In this document: positions 1-6,497 of the stretch, piece after piece
Numbering within the stretch: position 1 is the first letter of the stretch
Layout of the letters: the number at the start of each line of letters is the position of its first letter
Source of the DNA: Kineococcus rhizosphaerae
Lineage (GTDB): Bacteria > Actinomycetota > Actinomycetes > Actinomycetales > Kineococcaceae
Direction of reading: 5' to 3'
Assembly: GCF_003002055.1 (NCBI RefSeq)
Contig: NZ_PVZF01000020.1
Coordinates: 1-40,310 of the forward strand
Length of the DNA stretch: 40,310 nucleotides
Translations under genes and position numbers: made by a program
The notes under the pieces: generated by a model
Seen by the model: the letters and a program-made list of their open reading frames with translations, nothing else
The model's database searches: none
Told to the model about the DNA's origin: nothing

Positions 1-171
1 GCCGACCTGCGCGTCCTGCCGCTGGCCCTGTGGAACTTCCAGGGGCAGTACTCGGTGAACATCCCGGCCGTGCTCGCCTCGGTCGTCCTGACCACCCTGC
101 CGATCCTCGTGCTCTACGTCGTCGGCCGCCGCCAGCTGCTGTCCGGCCTCACCGCCGGCTTCTCCAAGTGA
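1..171 (+). CDS. 3' end of carbohydrate ABC transporter permease
   Basis: The window opens inside a gene; the last 56 codons are present and end in TGA at 169-171. The tail has a hydrophobic segment (residues like VLASVVLTTLPILVLYVV) followed by RRQLLSGLTAGFSK. This ending is typical of the MalG/UgpE-type inner-membrane subunit of binding-protein-dependent sugar importers, where the last helix is followed by a basic residue and a GLTxGxxK tail. The rest of the transporter must lie upstream of the window. The amidase remnant begins directly after the stop, so the local downstream order looks rearranged. Family call is good; substrate is unknown. Confidence 0.8.
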   Translation, partial: ADLRVLPLALWNFQGQYSVNIPAVLASVVLTTLPILVLYVVGRRQLLSGLTAGFSK

Positions 172-172
172 C

Positions 173-439
173 TCGGCGGACCCCACCCCCGCCCACGAGC
201 ACGGCGCCACCGAGCTCACGATCGACGGGCAGACGGTGGACGTCACCCACGTCCAGACCTTCACCGTCCAGTTCAACATCACCGGCATGCCCGCCCTGTC
301 CATGCGGTTCGGCACCAGCACCGACGGGTTGCCGATCGGCGTCCAGATCGCCGGCCCCTGGCACGCCGAGTCCACCGTCCTGCACGTGGCCTCGGTGCTG
401 GAGTCGGTCAGCCCCGTCCGCGGATTCCACCCCGCTCTG
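173..439 (+). pseudogene. C-terminal remnant of an amidase-signature enzyme
   Basis: About 88 codons in this frame read like the C-terminus of an amidase-signature family protein: a segment with TFTVQFNITGMPALSMRFG, then GLPIGVQIAGPWHAE, then a helix ending near GFHPAL. The catalytic Lys-Ser-Ser region, which lies in the N-terminal two thirds of the family, is absent. The similarity starts right at the stop of the preceding permease, with no ribosome binding site and only an internal GTG at 236. The frame runs on past the normal end of the family to 568, inside the next gene, so the original stop is also lost. I read this as a deletion remnant. A short expressed protein is unlikely. Confidence 0.65.
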
Positions 440-489
440 CGAACGGCCGTGCCCGGCGGGCGGGAGAGCACCGGACCCGGGTCGGACCC

Positions 490-501
490 TAGACTCGCCC
501 G
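490..501 (+). promoter_or_regulatory. putative -10 element for a leaderless transcript
   Basis: TAGACT at 490-495 matches the actinobacterial TANNNT -10 element. It is followed by 6 nt and then the GTG start at 502, so transcription would begin at or next to the start codon. No Shine-Dalgarno sequence is visible. This would let the nitrilase-like gene be expressed independently of the permease upstream. Inferred from sequence only. Confidence 0.45.
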
Positions 502-1344
502 GTGCCCGACCCCGTCCGCATCGCCGCTGCCGCAGGGCACTTCGGCCGTGACCTCGACCGCGGGCTGAGCAAGGTCCTGTCCATCGTCGCCGAGTGCCGC
601 GTGACGGGGACGGACCTCCTGGTGCTGCCGCACGGTGCGCTCGGCGGGTACCTGGCCGACCTCCGGGACCCGGAGGAGTCCGGCCTGCCCCCGGCCCTGG
701 ACGCCGAGGACGCGGTGTTCAAGGAGGTGCGCCGCGCGTGCGGCCCGATGACGGTGTGCCTGGGTTTCACCGAGGTGGTCCAGACGCACGGGGCGACCGT
801 CCACCACCCCGCCGCGGTGTGCCTGCACGGCGACGGCGTCCTGGGCCGGCACCGCAAGATCCACCTGCCGCCGGGTGAGGCGCGCCACTACGCGGCGGGC
901 GACCGCCTGGCCGCGTTCGACACCCCCGTCGGCAGGGTGGGCATGCTCATCGACTTCGACAAGACCTTCCCGGAGGCTGCGCGCACCCTCGCCGTCCAGG
1001 GTGCGCACACGATCGCGTGCCTGTCGGCCTGGCCGGCCAACGTCACCGACCGCACCTCGCGACTGCCCCAGGACCGGCAGTCGCGGCTGTTCGACCTCTA
1101 CGACTGCGCCCGGGCCGCGGAGAACCAGGTGGTCTGGGTGTCCTCCAACCAGACGGGGATGCACGGCTCCCTGCGCTTCCTCGGGCAGGCCAAGGTCGTG
1201 AACCCCGGCGGCGACGTGCTGGCCCGGACGGGTTCGAAGGGCGGCCTGGCGGTCGCCGAGATCGACGTGGAGGCCGAGGTGGCGCGCGCACGCCGCACGC
1301 TGCACCACCTGGCCGAGCGCCGCGGTGAGGTCTACGAAACGTGA
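502..1344 (+). CDS. nitrilase-fold pseudoenzyme (catalytic Glu and Cys replaced)
   Basis: A 280-aa carbon-nitrogen hydrolase family protein, full length for the fold. It is clearly a paralogue of the nitrilase at 5339-6208; both share an N-terminal (A/G)xFGRDLD segment, HRKxHxPxGE, YAAG, FDTPVGR, the RFDLYD/LFDLYD stretch, and the AExQVVW and GSLRF blocks. Two of the three nitrilase catalytic residues are missing: the Glu position in LPE is His44 (LPHGALGGYL), and the nucleophile position in ICYD is Asp151 (LIDFDK). Lys119 and the second structural Glu126 remain. The frame is intact and conserved throughout, so it looks maintained rather than decayed. It could be a structural partner of the active nitrilase, since nitrilases assemble into spirals and filaments, or a ligand sensor; both are inference. 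GTG start chosen for the -10 element 6 nt upstream. Confidence 0.85.
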   Translation: MPDPVRIAAAAGHFGRDLDRGLSKVLSIVAECRVTGTDLLVLPHGALGGYLADLRDPEESGLPPALDAEDAVFKEVRRACGPMTVCLGFTEVVQTHGATVHHPAAVCLHGDGVLGRHRKIHLPPGEARHYAAGDRLAAFDTPVGRVGMLIDFDKTFPEAARTLAVQGAHTIACLSAWPANVTDRTSRLPQDRQSRLFDLYDCARAAENQVVWVSSNQTGMHGSLRFLGQAKVVNPGGDVLARTGSKGGLAVAEIDVEAEVARARRTLHHLAERRGEVYET

Positions 1345-1357
1345 AAGTCTTCCCGAG

Positions 1358-1373
1358 GTAACCAGACCGAAAC
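1358..1373 (+). promoter_or_regulatory. putative GlnR box
   Basis: GTAAC at 1358-1362, six bases, then GAAAC at 1369-1373 matches the a/b half of the actinobacterial GlnR consensus (GTnAC-n6-GAAAC). A second, weak half may follow (GGCAT at 1380, GAAC at 1385). It lies in the 52-bp gap before the amidohydrolase, the only gap in the cluster with promoter-like sequence besides 490-501. GlnR is the global nitrogen regulator of actinomycetes, which fits the nitrogen-starvation family names of the downstream genes. Binding is inferred. Confidence 0.5.
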
Positions 1374-1396
1374 AGTTAGGGCATGAACTATCCCTC

Positions 1397-2233
1397 GTGC
1401 CCCTCACACCCGACGCACGCACCTTCGACGCTCACCGCCACATCGGCCGGTTGCCGGCGTACCCCTTCTACGGGGGCCCGCCGGTCAACCCCGACACGAG
1501 CGCCCGCGACCAGATCGCCGACCTGCTCGACGACCTCGACCGCGAGGGCACCGAACGCGCCCTGCTGCTGCCCAACTACGGCGTTCCGGTCGCCGGCGCC
1601 AGCTTCGCCCTCAACGAGCTCGTGCTCGAGACCACGGCGAAGGACGACCGGTTCGTCTGCGGCCTGTGGACCTCCCCGCGGGCCCAGGACGCCGAGCTCA
1701 CCGACGCCGCGCTGGCCCTGGCCGGTGAGCGAGGGGTCGTCGCGCTCAAGACGAGCTTCCTGCTCGGCGGCGGGGTCGACGACCCGACGTCGCAGCCCCA
1801 GATCGAGAAGGTCTTCGGCGTCGCCCGGGAACGGGACCTCGTCGTCCACGTCCACACCTCCCCCGGGGCGGCCTCGGACATCGACGAGGTGGGCAAACTC
1901 GTGGACCGCTACGGCGACGACGTGCGGATCCACCTCGTCCACCTCGGCGGGGGCATGAGCGCCCACATCAAACTCATCGGCGGCCGGTTCTTCGACTGGG
2001 TCGAAGCCGGCAAGAAGGTCTACACCGACACCAGCTGGGCGATCGGCTTCGCCCCCCGCTGGCTGGCCGCCGAGATCGAGCGGCGCGGGATCGGCGCCGA
2101 CCGTGTCCTGTTCGCCTCCGACGAGCCGTGGGGCGACCACGCGGGAGAGCTCGCCCGCCTGCGGGCCGCCTCGCAGAACCCCGAACTCGTCCGGATGTTC
2201 CTGCAGGACAACTACACCACCCTGTACGGCTGA
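1397..2233 (+). CDS. amidohydrolase-2 family metal-dependent hydrolase
   Basis: A 278-aa TIM-barrel amidohydrolase (PF04909-like). Visible metal-site elements are an N-terminal HxH within FDAHRHIG, a Lys/Ser strand (LKTSFLL), His residues in VHVHTSPG and HLVHLGGG, and a C-terminal catalytic Asp in FASDEPWG. The family hydrolyses or decarboxylates small carbon-nitrogen or carboxylic substrates; the substrate here is unknown. The open frame extends upstream to 1325, overlapping the pseudoenzyme gene, but family similarity starts at about FDAHRHIG, so I chose the in-frame GTG at 1397. No ribosome binding site is seen for it, so the start is uncertain. It sits between the GlnR-like box and nitB, which suggests it opens the nitrogen-starvation operon and handles a substrate or product of the pathway. 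Confidence 0.75.
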   Translation: MPLTPDARTFDAHRHIGRLPAYPFYGGPPVNPDTSARDQIADLLDDLDREGTERALLLPNYGVPVAGASFALNELVLETTAKDDRFVCGLWTSPRAQDAELTDAALALAGERGVVALKTSFLLGGGVDDPTSQPQIEKVFGVARERDLVVHVHTSPGAASDIDEVGKLVDRYGDDVRIHLVHLGGGMSAHIKLIGGRFFDWVEAGKKVYTDTSWAIGFAPRWLAAEIERRGIGADRVLFASDEPWGDHAGELARLRAASQNPELVRMFLQDNYTTLYG

Positions 2234-2281
2234 ACCGCCACCACCGTCCCCGAGCCACGTCCACACCACGAGGAGCCCACC

Positions 2282-2836
2282 GTGACCACGACCACCGCCG
2301 CCCCCGCCACCACGACCGAGATCGACGAGCTCATCAAGGCGAACATCGCCAAGTCCCTCGCCGAGGTCCCGCACCCGGTCAAGGAGAAGGGCGAGGACCT
2401 GTACGGCAAGACCAAGGTCTTCCCCGACTACCAGGCCGAGAACGGGGAGAGTTACTTCACCCTCGTGCACGGCATCGCCCACGAGTCGTCGGTGAGCTTC
2501 GTCGCGATCCTGCAGGCCACCCGCGCCCTGCGGAAGGGGTACGACTCCGCGATCTACTTCTACGGTCCCGGGGCCATGAACTGCATCGCGACCCGCGGGT
2601 TCCCCACCGTGGGCGACTCCGGGTTCCCCGGTGAGCAGAACGTCAACGGCGCCCTGGAGACGTTCATCGCCGAGGGCGGGACCGTCTACTGCTGCCGGTT
2701 CGGGCTCGCCCTGCACGGCAACCGCGAGGAGGACCTCATCGCCGGGGTCGTCCCCTGCCACCCGCTCGACGTGCAGGACGCGCTCATCCACTACGCCCGC
2801 AGGGGCGCCATCATCAACTCGACCTACAACCTCTGA
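2282..2836 (+). CDS. nitB: NitB, MSMEG_0572/Sll0783 family nitrogen-starvation protein
   Basis: A 184-aa soluble protein recognised as the MSMEG_0572/Sll0783 family, the first conserved gene of Nit1C clusters. Characteristic blocks are the FTLVHGIAHESSVSF-like region, IYFYGPGAMNC, GFPxxGDSGFPGEQN, and a cysteine-rich YCCRFGLALHG. No transmembrane segment or signal peptide is seen. The biochemical role is not established; in Synechocystis the sll0783 gene is reported to matter for the nitrogen-starvation response. The GTG start at 2282 has a GAGGAG ribosome binding site about 8 nt upstream. The stop overlaps the next ATG (TGATG), so it is translationally coupled to nitD. Confidence 0.88.
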   Translation: MTTTTAAPATTTEIDELIKANIAKSLAEVPHPVKEKGEDLYGKTKVFPDYQAENGESYFTLVHGIAHESSVSFVAILQATRALRKGYDSAIYFYGPGAMNCIATRGFPTVGDSGFPGEQNVNGALETFIAEGGTVYCCRFGLALHGNREEDLIAGVVPCHPLDVQDALIHYARRGAIINSTYNL

Positions 2837-3915
2837 TGACCTGCGAGAACGCCGTCGGGACCCGGGTGGACGTCGCGATCCGCGGCGTCCGCCTGGCGGC
2901 CCCCGTCCGCCGCACGGGTGGTGCGGGGCCGAGCGACGACGGCCACGTCGTCCTGGACGGTCTCGCCTCGGCGATCCCGTTGCGCCCCGACAGCCCGTAC
3001 CTCGTGCGCGACGGCCGGCTCCTGCTCGAGAGGACCGGCGCGGTCACGGACCTCGGGGTCACGGTCGAACCCGTCGCGCGGCCGCGGTTCTACGACCTGC
3101 GGACCGCCGACGGCACCCCCTACGAGCAGATCGCGAAGCTGCACGGGCGCGACGTGCTGGCCACCACCGTGGTGCAGACCTGCTCGCGCTACGCCCCCGA
3201 GAACCGCTGCCGGTTCTGCGCCGTCGAGGAGTCCCTCACCGCGGGCGCGACCATCGCGGTCAAGACCCCCGCGATGCTCGCCGAGGTCGCCCGCGCCGCC
3301 GTCGACCTCGACGGGATCCGGCACGTCGTCATGACGACGGGCACCTCCACGGCTCCCGACCGCGGCGCCCGGCACCTCGCCCGCTGCGTCCGGGCGGTCC
3401 AGGAGGCCGTCCCCGGCCTGCCCGTGCAGGTGCAGTGCGAACCGCCCGCGGACCCGGCCACGATCACCGAGCTGAAGGAGGCCGGGGCCGCCTCCATCGG
3501 CCTCCACGTCGAGTCCCTCGACGACGCGGTCCGGCGCCGCTGGATGCCGGGCAAGTCGACGGTGCCGCTGGCGGAGTACTGGGCCGCGTGGACCGAGGCC
3601 GTGCGGGTGTTCGGCCGCAACCAGGTCTCCACGTACCTGCTGGTGGGGCTGGGCGAGGACCCCGACGAACTCGTCGAGGGCGCCGAACGCCTGATCGAGC
3701 TCGGCGTCTACCCGTTCGTCGTCCCGTTCCGGCCGCTGGCGGGAACCCTCGCGGTGGACGTCGACGGCGCCCACGCCCCCGACCCGGCCGTCCTGGAGGA
3801 CGTCACCCGCAGGGTCGCGGCAGCCCTGCGGGCCGGCGGGATGCGCGGTGCGGACCAGATGGCCGGTTGCGCGGCCTGCGGGGCGTGCTCGGTCCTGCAG
3901 AACCTCAGCGCCTGA
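2836..3915 (+). CDS. nitD: NitD, MSMEG_0568 family radical SAM protein
   Basis: A 359-aa radical SAM protein. The SAM-cluster motif is C116-x8-C125-x2-C128 (CSRYAPENRCRFC), which is longer than the common CxxxCxxC spacing and is, from memory, typical of this Nit1C family. The core barrel follows, with MTTGTS, the QVQCEPP strand, HVESLD and the QVSTYLLVGLGE region. The C-terminus carries C345-x2-C348-x2-C351 in a GCAACGAC stretch, possibly ligands of an auxiliary cluster or metal. The reaction is unknown; within the cluster it presumably builds or modifies a nitrile- or cyanide-related metabolite with the GNAT and AIR-synthase-like partners. ATG overlaps the nitB stop. Confidence 0.9.
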   Translation: MTCENAVGTRVDVAIRGVRLAAPVRRTGGAGPSDDGHVVLDGLASAIPLRPDSPYLVRDGRLLLERTGAVTDLGVTVEPVARPRFYDLRTADGTPYEQIAKLHGRDVLATTVVQTCSRYAPENRCRFCAVEESLTAGATIAVKTPAMLAEVARAAVDLDGIRHVVMTTGTSTAPDRGARHLARCVRAVQEAVPGLPVQVQCEPPADPATITELKEAGAASIGLHVESLDDAVRRRWMPGKSTVPLAEYWAAWTEAVRVFGRNQVSTYLLVGLGEDPDELVEGAERLIELGVYPFVVPFRPLAGTLAVDVDGAHAPDPAVLEDVTRRVAAALRAGGMRGADQMAGCAACGACSVLQNLSA

Positions 3916-3947
3916 ACCCCGGACCCGGACCTCGAAGGGGACCCACG

Positions 3948-5342
3948 ATGCCGTTCGACCTGCCGGTCCTGGCCGGCCTGCCGCGCCAGCGCACGGCCTT
4001 CCACGTCGAGGTCGCCGACGACGCCGCCGAACGCGCCCACCGCCGGCTGCGCCGCGAAGCCTTCGTGGCCGAGCAGCGGTTGTTCTCGACCGACGACCAC
4101 GACGACGCGGACGACGACCCGCGCCGTCGGGTCCTGGTGGCCCGCGCCGCCGACGGCACGGTCGTCGGCGGTGTCCGGCTGGCGCCCTGCACGGCCGACG
4201 ACGTCGGCTGGTGGCGCGGCAGCCGGCTCGTGGTGGCCCCCGGGGCCCGCACGCTGGGCGGGGTCGGCAGCGCCCTCGTCCGGGCCGCCTGCGCGCACGC
4301 GGAGGAGCTCGGCGCCCTGCGCTTCGAGGCCACCGTGCAGGCACGCAACACCGTGCTGTTCCGCCGCCTCGGCTGGCAGCACGTGCGCGACGTCGTCGTG
4401 CAGGGCACCCCGCACGTCCTCGTCCGGTACCCGGTGGACCGCCCCCGCCGGCTGGCCGAGGCGACCAAGGCCGCGCTGGCGGGTGTCCTGGACGGTCTCG
4501 TGCAGACCCCGGAGGGTTTCCGCGGCGACGACGGTACCCCGGTGCCGGGCACGGACGTCGTCGCCGCCTGCGACGCGATCCTGCCCTCCCTCGTCGAGCG
4601 GGACCCCGAGTGGGCGGGCTGGTGCGCGGTCCTGGTGAACGTCAACGACCTCGCGGCGATGGGGGCGAACCCGGTCGGGCTGCTGGACGCGCTGGGCGCC
4701 CCCACCGCCGGGCACGCCCGCCGGGTCGTGGCGGGGCTGCGCGCCGCGAGCCGCGCCTGGGGCATTCCCGTGCTCGGCGGCCACACCCAGTTCGGGGTGC
4801 CCGCCGCGCTGTCGGTGACCGCCCTGGGCCGCACGCCCGACCCGGTCCCCGCGGGCGGGGGCCGTCCCGGGCACGCCCTGTCCCTGACCGTCGACCTCGA
4901 CGGTTCCTGGCGGCCGGGCTACTCCGGTTCGCAGTGGGACTCCACCTCGCACCGGTCCCCCGGGGACCTGCGGCGGATGGGGTCCTTCGTCGCCCGCACC
5001 CGCCCCGCCGCTGCGAAGGACGTCAGCATGGCGGGTCTGCTCGGCACCGTCGGGATGCTCGCCGAGGCCAGCGGCGTCGGCGCCGAGATCGACGTCACCT
5101 CCGTCCCGCGCCCGCCCGGGACCACCGTCGGCGACTGGTTCACCTGCTTCCCGGGTTTCGGGATGGTGACCGCCGACCTCCCCCGCCGCACCCCGGCTCC
5201 CGCCGGACCGGCCACCACCGCGACCGTCGGCCGCCTGCACGCCGCCTCCTCCCCGGACGACCGGGGGGTGTCGCTGCGCTGGCCCGACGGTGAGGTGACC
5301 CGGGTGATCCCGGGTCCCGTCACAGGAATGGGAACCGCATGA
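3948..5342 (+). CDS. nitEF: NitE-NitF fusion: GNAT acetyltransferase + AIR synthase-like domain (MSMEG_0567 type)
   Basis: A 464-aa two-domain protein. Residues about 15-165 are a GNAT N-acetyltransferase domain (FVAEQRLF, VGGVRLAP, RLVVAP then GVGSALV as the acetyl-CoA loop, QARNTVLFRRLGW). Residues about 170-464 are AIR-synthase/SelD/ThiL-like (VLVNVNDLAAMGANPVGLLDAL as the ATP and metal-binding part, VLGGHTQFG, RPAAAKDVSMAGLLGT). In cyanobacteria and proteobacteria these are two genes (NitE/Sll0786 and NitF/Sll0787); fusion is known in actinobacteria (MSMEG_0567). Start ATG at 3948 has GAAGGGG upstream. The much longer open frame upstream, to 2631, is only high-GC read-through. The stop overlaps the nitrilase start (ATGA). 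Confidence 0.9.
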   Translation: MPFDLPVLAGLPRQRTAFHVEVADDAAERAHRRLRREAFVAEQRLFSTDDHDDADDDPRRRVLVARAADGTVVGGVRLAPCTADDVGWWRGSRLVVAPGARTLGGVGSALVRAACAHAEELGALRFEATVQARNTVLFRRLGWQHVRDVVVQGTPHVLVRYPVDRPRRLAEATKAALAGVLDGLVQTPEGFRGDDGTPVPGTDVVAACDAILPSLVERDPEWAGWCAVLVNVNDLAAMGANPVGLLDALGAPTAGHARRVVAGLRAASRAWGIPVLGGHTQFGVPAALSVTALGRTPDPVPAGGGRPGHALSLTVDLDGSWRPGYSGSQWDSTSHRSPGDLRRMGSFVARTRPAAAKDVSMAGLLGTVGMLAEASGVGAEIDVTSVPRPPGTTVGDWFTCFPGFGMVTADLPRRTPAPAGPATTATVGRLHAASSPDDRGVSLRWPDGEVTRVIPGPVTGMGTA

Positions 5343-6208
5343 CCAGACTGGCCGCCGCCGCCGAGAACTTCGGCCGCGACCTCGACGCCGCCTACGCCAC
5401 CGTCGAACGACTCCTCGCCGCGTCGCGGGGGGCGCACCTGCTGGCCCTGCCCGAGGCCTGCCTCGGCGGGTACCTGTCCTCCCTGGGTTCCAGCGAGGAC
5501 CGCGGGACGACCGGCTCGCGCCGCGCCCGCTCCGGGCCGCCGCCGCTGCGCCTGGACGGCCCCGAACTGCGCCGGGTCGCCGAACTGGCCGGGGACACCG
5601 TCGTCGTCCTCGGCCTGTGCGAGGACGGGCAGGACGGTGACCTCTACAACACCGCCGTGGCCCTCACGGGGGACGGGATCCTCGGCGTCCACCGCAAGGT
5701 CCACCAGCCGCTGGGCGAGAACCTCTCCTACGCGGCGGGGTCGGTCTTCGAGGCGTTCGACACCCCGGTCGGCCGCATCGGCCTGCAGATCTGCTACGAC
5801 AAGGCGTTCCCCGAGGCGGCCCGGGCGGCCGCCCTCGACGGCGCCGAGATCGTCGTGAGCATCTCCGCCTGGCCCGGGTCGCGCACCGCCTCCTCCGCCG
5901 ACCTCGCGCAGGACCGCTGGACGAAGCGGTTCGACCTGTACGACCGGGCCCGCGCGCTGGAGAACCAGGTCGTCTGGGTGGCGGCGAACCAGGCGGGGAC
6001 GTTCGGGTCGCTGCGGTTCGTCGGCAGCGCGAAGGTCGTCGGCCCCGGTGGGGAGGTCCTGGCCGCCACCGGTGTCGAAGCGGGCCTGGCCGTCGCCGAC
6101 GTCGACGTGGCGGCCGAGCTCGCTGCGGCCCGCCGGTCGATGTTCAACCTGCGCGACCGTCGTCCCGACACCTACGGAACCCTCGTCCGGGAGCACGCGC
6201 GTGCCTGA
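5339..6208 (+). CDS. nitC: NitC, nitrilase of the Nit1C/Sll0784 (Nit6803) family
   Basis: A 289-aa nitrilase that converts nitriles to carboxylates and ammonia. The full catalytic triad is visible: Glu39 in LPEACLGGYL, Lys120 in VHRKVHQPLGE, and nucleophile Cys152 in QICYDK; the auxiliary Glu127 is also present. The length is slightly shorter than typical cyanobacterial members. It is the only member of the pair in this window that can be catalytic; the gene at 502-1344 has lost Glu and Cys. In Nit1C organisms this enzyme is required for growth on cyanide, reported for Pseudomonas, although the true substrate remains debated. The start overlaps the nitEF stop by 4 nt, and its stop overlaps nitG. 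Confidence 0.92.
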   Translation: MTRLAAAAENFGRDLDAAYATVERLLAASRGAHLLALPEACLGGYLSSLGSSEDRGTTGSRRARSGPPPLRLDGPELRRVAELAGDTVVVLGLCEDGQDGDLYNTAVALTGDGILGVHRKVHQPLGENLSYAAGSVFEAFDTPVGRIGLQICYDKAFPEAARAAALDGAEIVVSISAWPGSRTASSADLAQDRWTKRFDLYDRARALENQVVWVAANQAGTFGSLRFVGSAKVVGPGGEVLAATGVEAGLAVADVDVAAELAAARRSMFNLRDRRPDTYGTLVREHARA

Positions 6209-6497
6209 GACGACGTTCACCGTCCGCTGGCCCGACGACACCGTCCAGCACTGCTACTCCCCCTCCCTGGTGGTGCACGACCACCTCAGCGCGGGCCACG
6301 ACTACCCGGTCGAGGAGTTCACGGCCCGCTGCCGCACGGCCCTGACCGAGGCCAGCGACCGGGTCCGCGCCCGGTACGGGATGGCCTGCACCGCCGCCCT
6401 GGCCCAGTTGTCCGACATCGAGCGGCGCGCGGCCGGGCAGGCCGGCCGGGTCCACGTCCTCGCCCTCGAACCCCCTCTGCCGCAGGAGACACCGTGA
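6201..6497 (+). CDS. nitG: NitG, MSMEG_0570 family nitrogen-starvation protein
   Basis: A 98-aa soluble protein matching the small MSMEG_0570 family found only in this gene neighbourhood. Visible family features are FTVRWPDDTVQHCYSPSLVV, a YPVEEF block and RTALTEASDRVRARYG. No known fold or catalytic residue can be assigned. The GTG start at 6201 lies 8 nt inside the nitC gene, and the TGA overlaps the GTG start of nitH. This arrangement implies coupled translation and possibly fixed stoichiometry. It may be an accessory or binding subunit; that is inference. Confidence 0.88.
   Translation: MPETTFTVRWPDDTVQHCYSPSLVVHDHLSAGHDYPVEEFTARCRTALTEASDRVRARYGMACTAALAQLSDIERRAAGQAGRVHVLALEPPLPQETP

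Noticed and set aside
502-1344. Loss of the nitrilase Glu and Cys as a sequencing error
   Set aside because: Two separate codon-level replacements within an intact frame; single base errors would not restore both residues.
1388-2791. 467-aa minus-strand open frame opposite the amidohydrolase and nitB
   Set aside because: Low-complexity Gly/Val/Asp-rich composition and complementarity to two recognised genes; a GC-rich shadow.
2631-3947. Upstream extension of the nitEF frame
   Set aside because: Arg/Pro-rich out-of-frame read-through of nitB and nitD; the ATG at 3948 has a good ribosome binding site.
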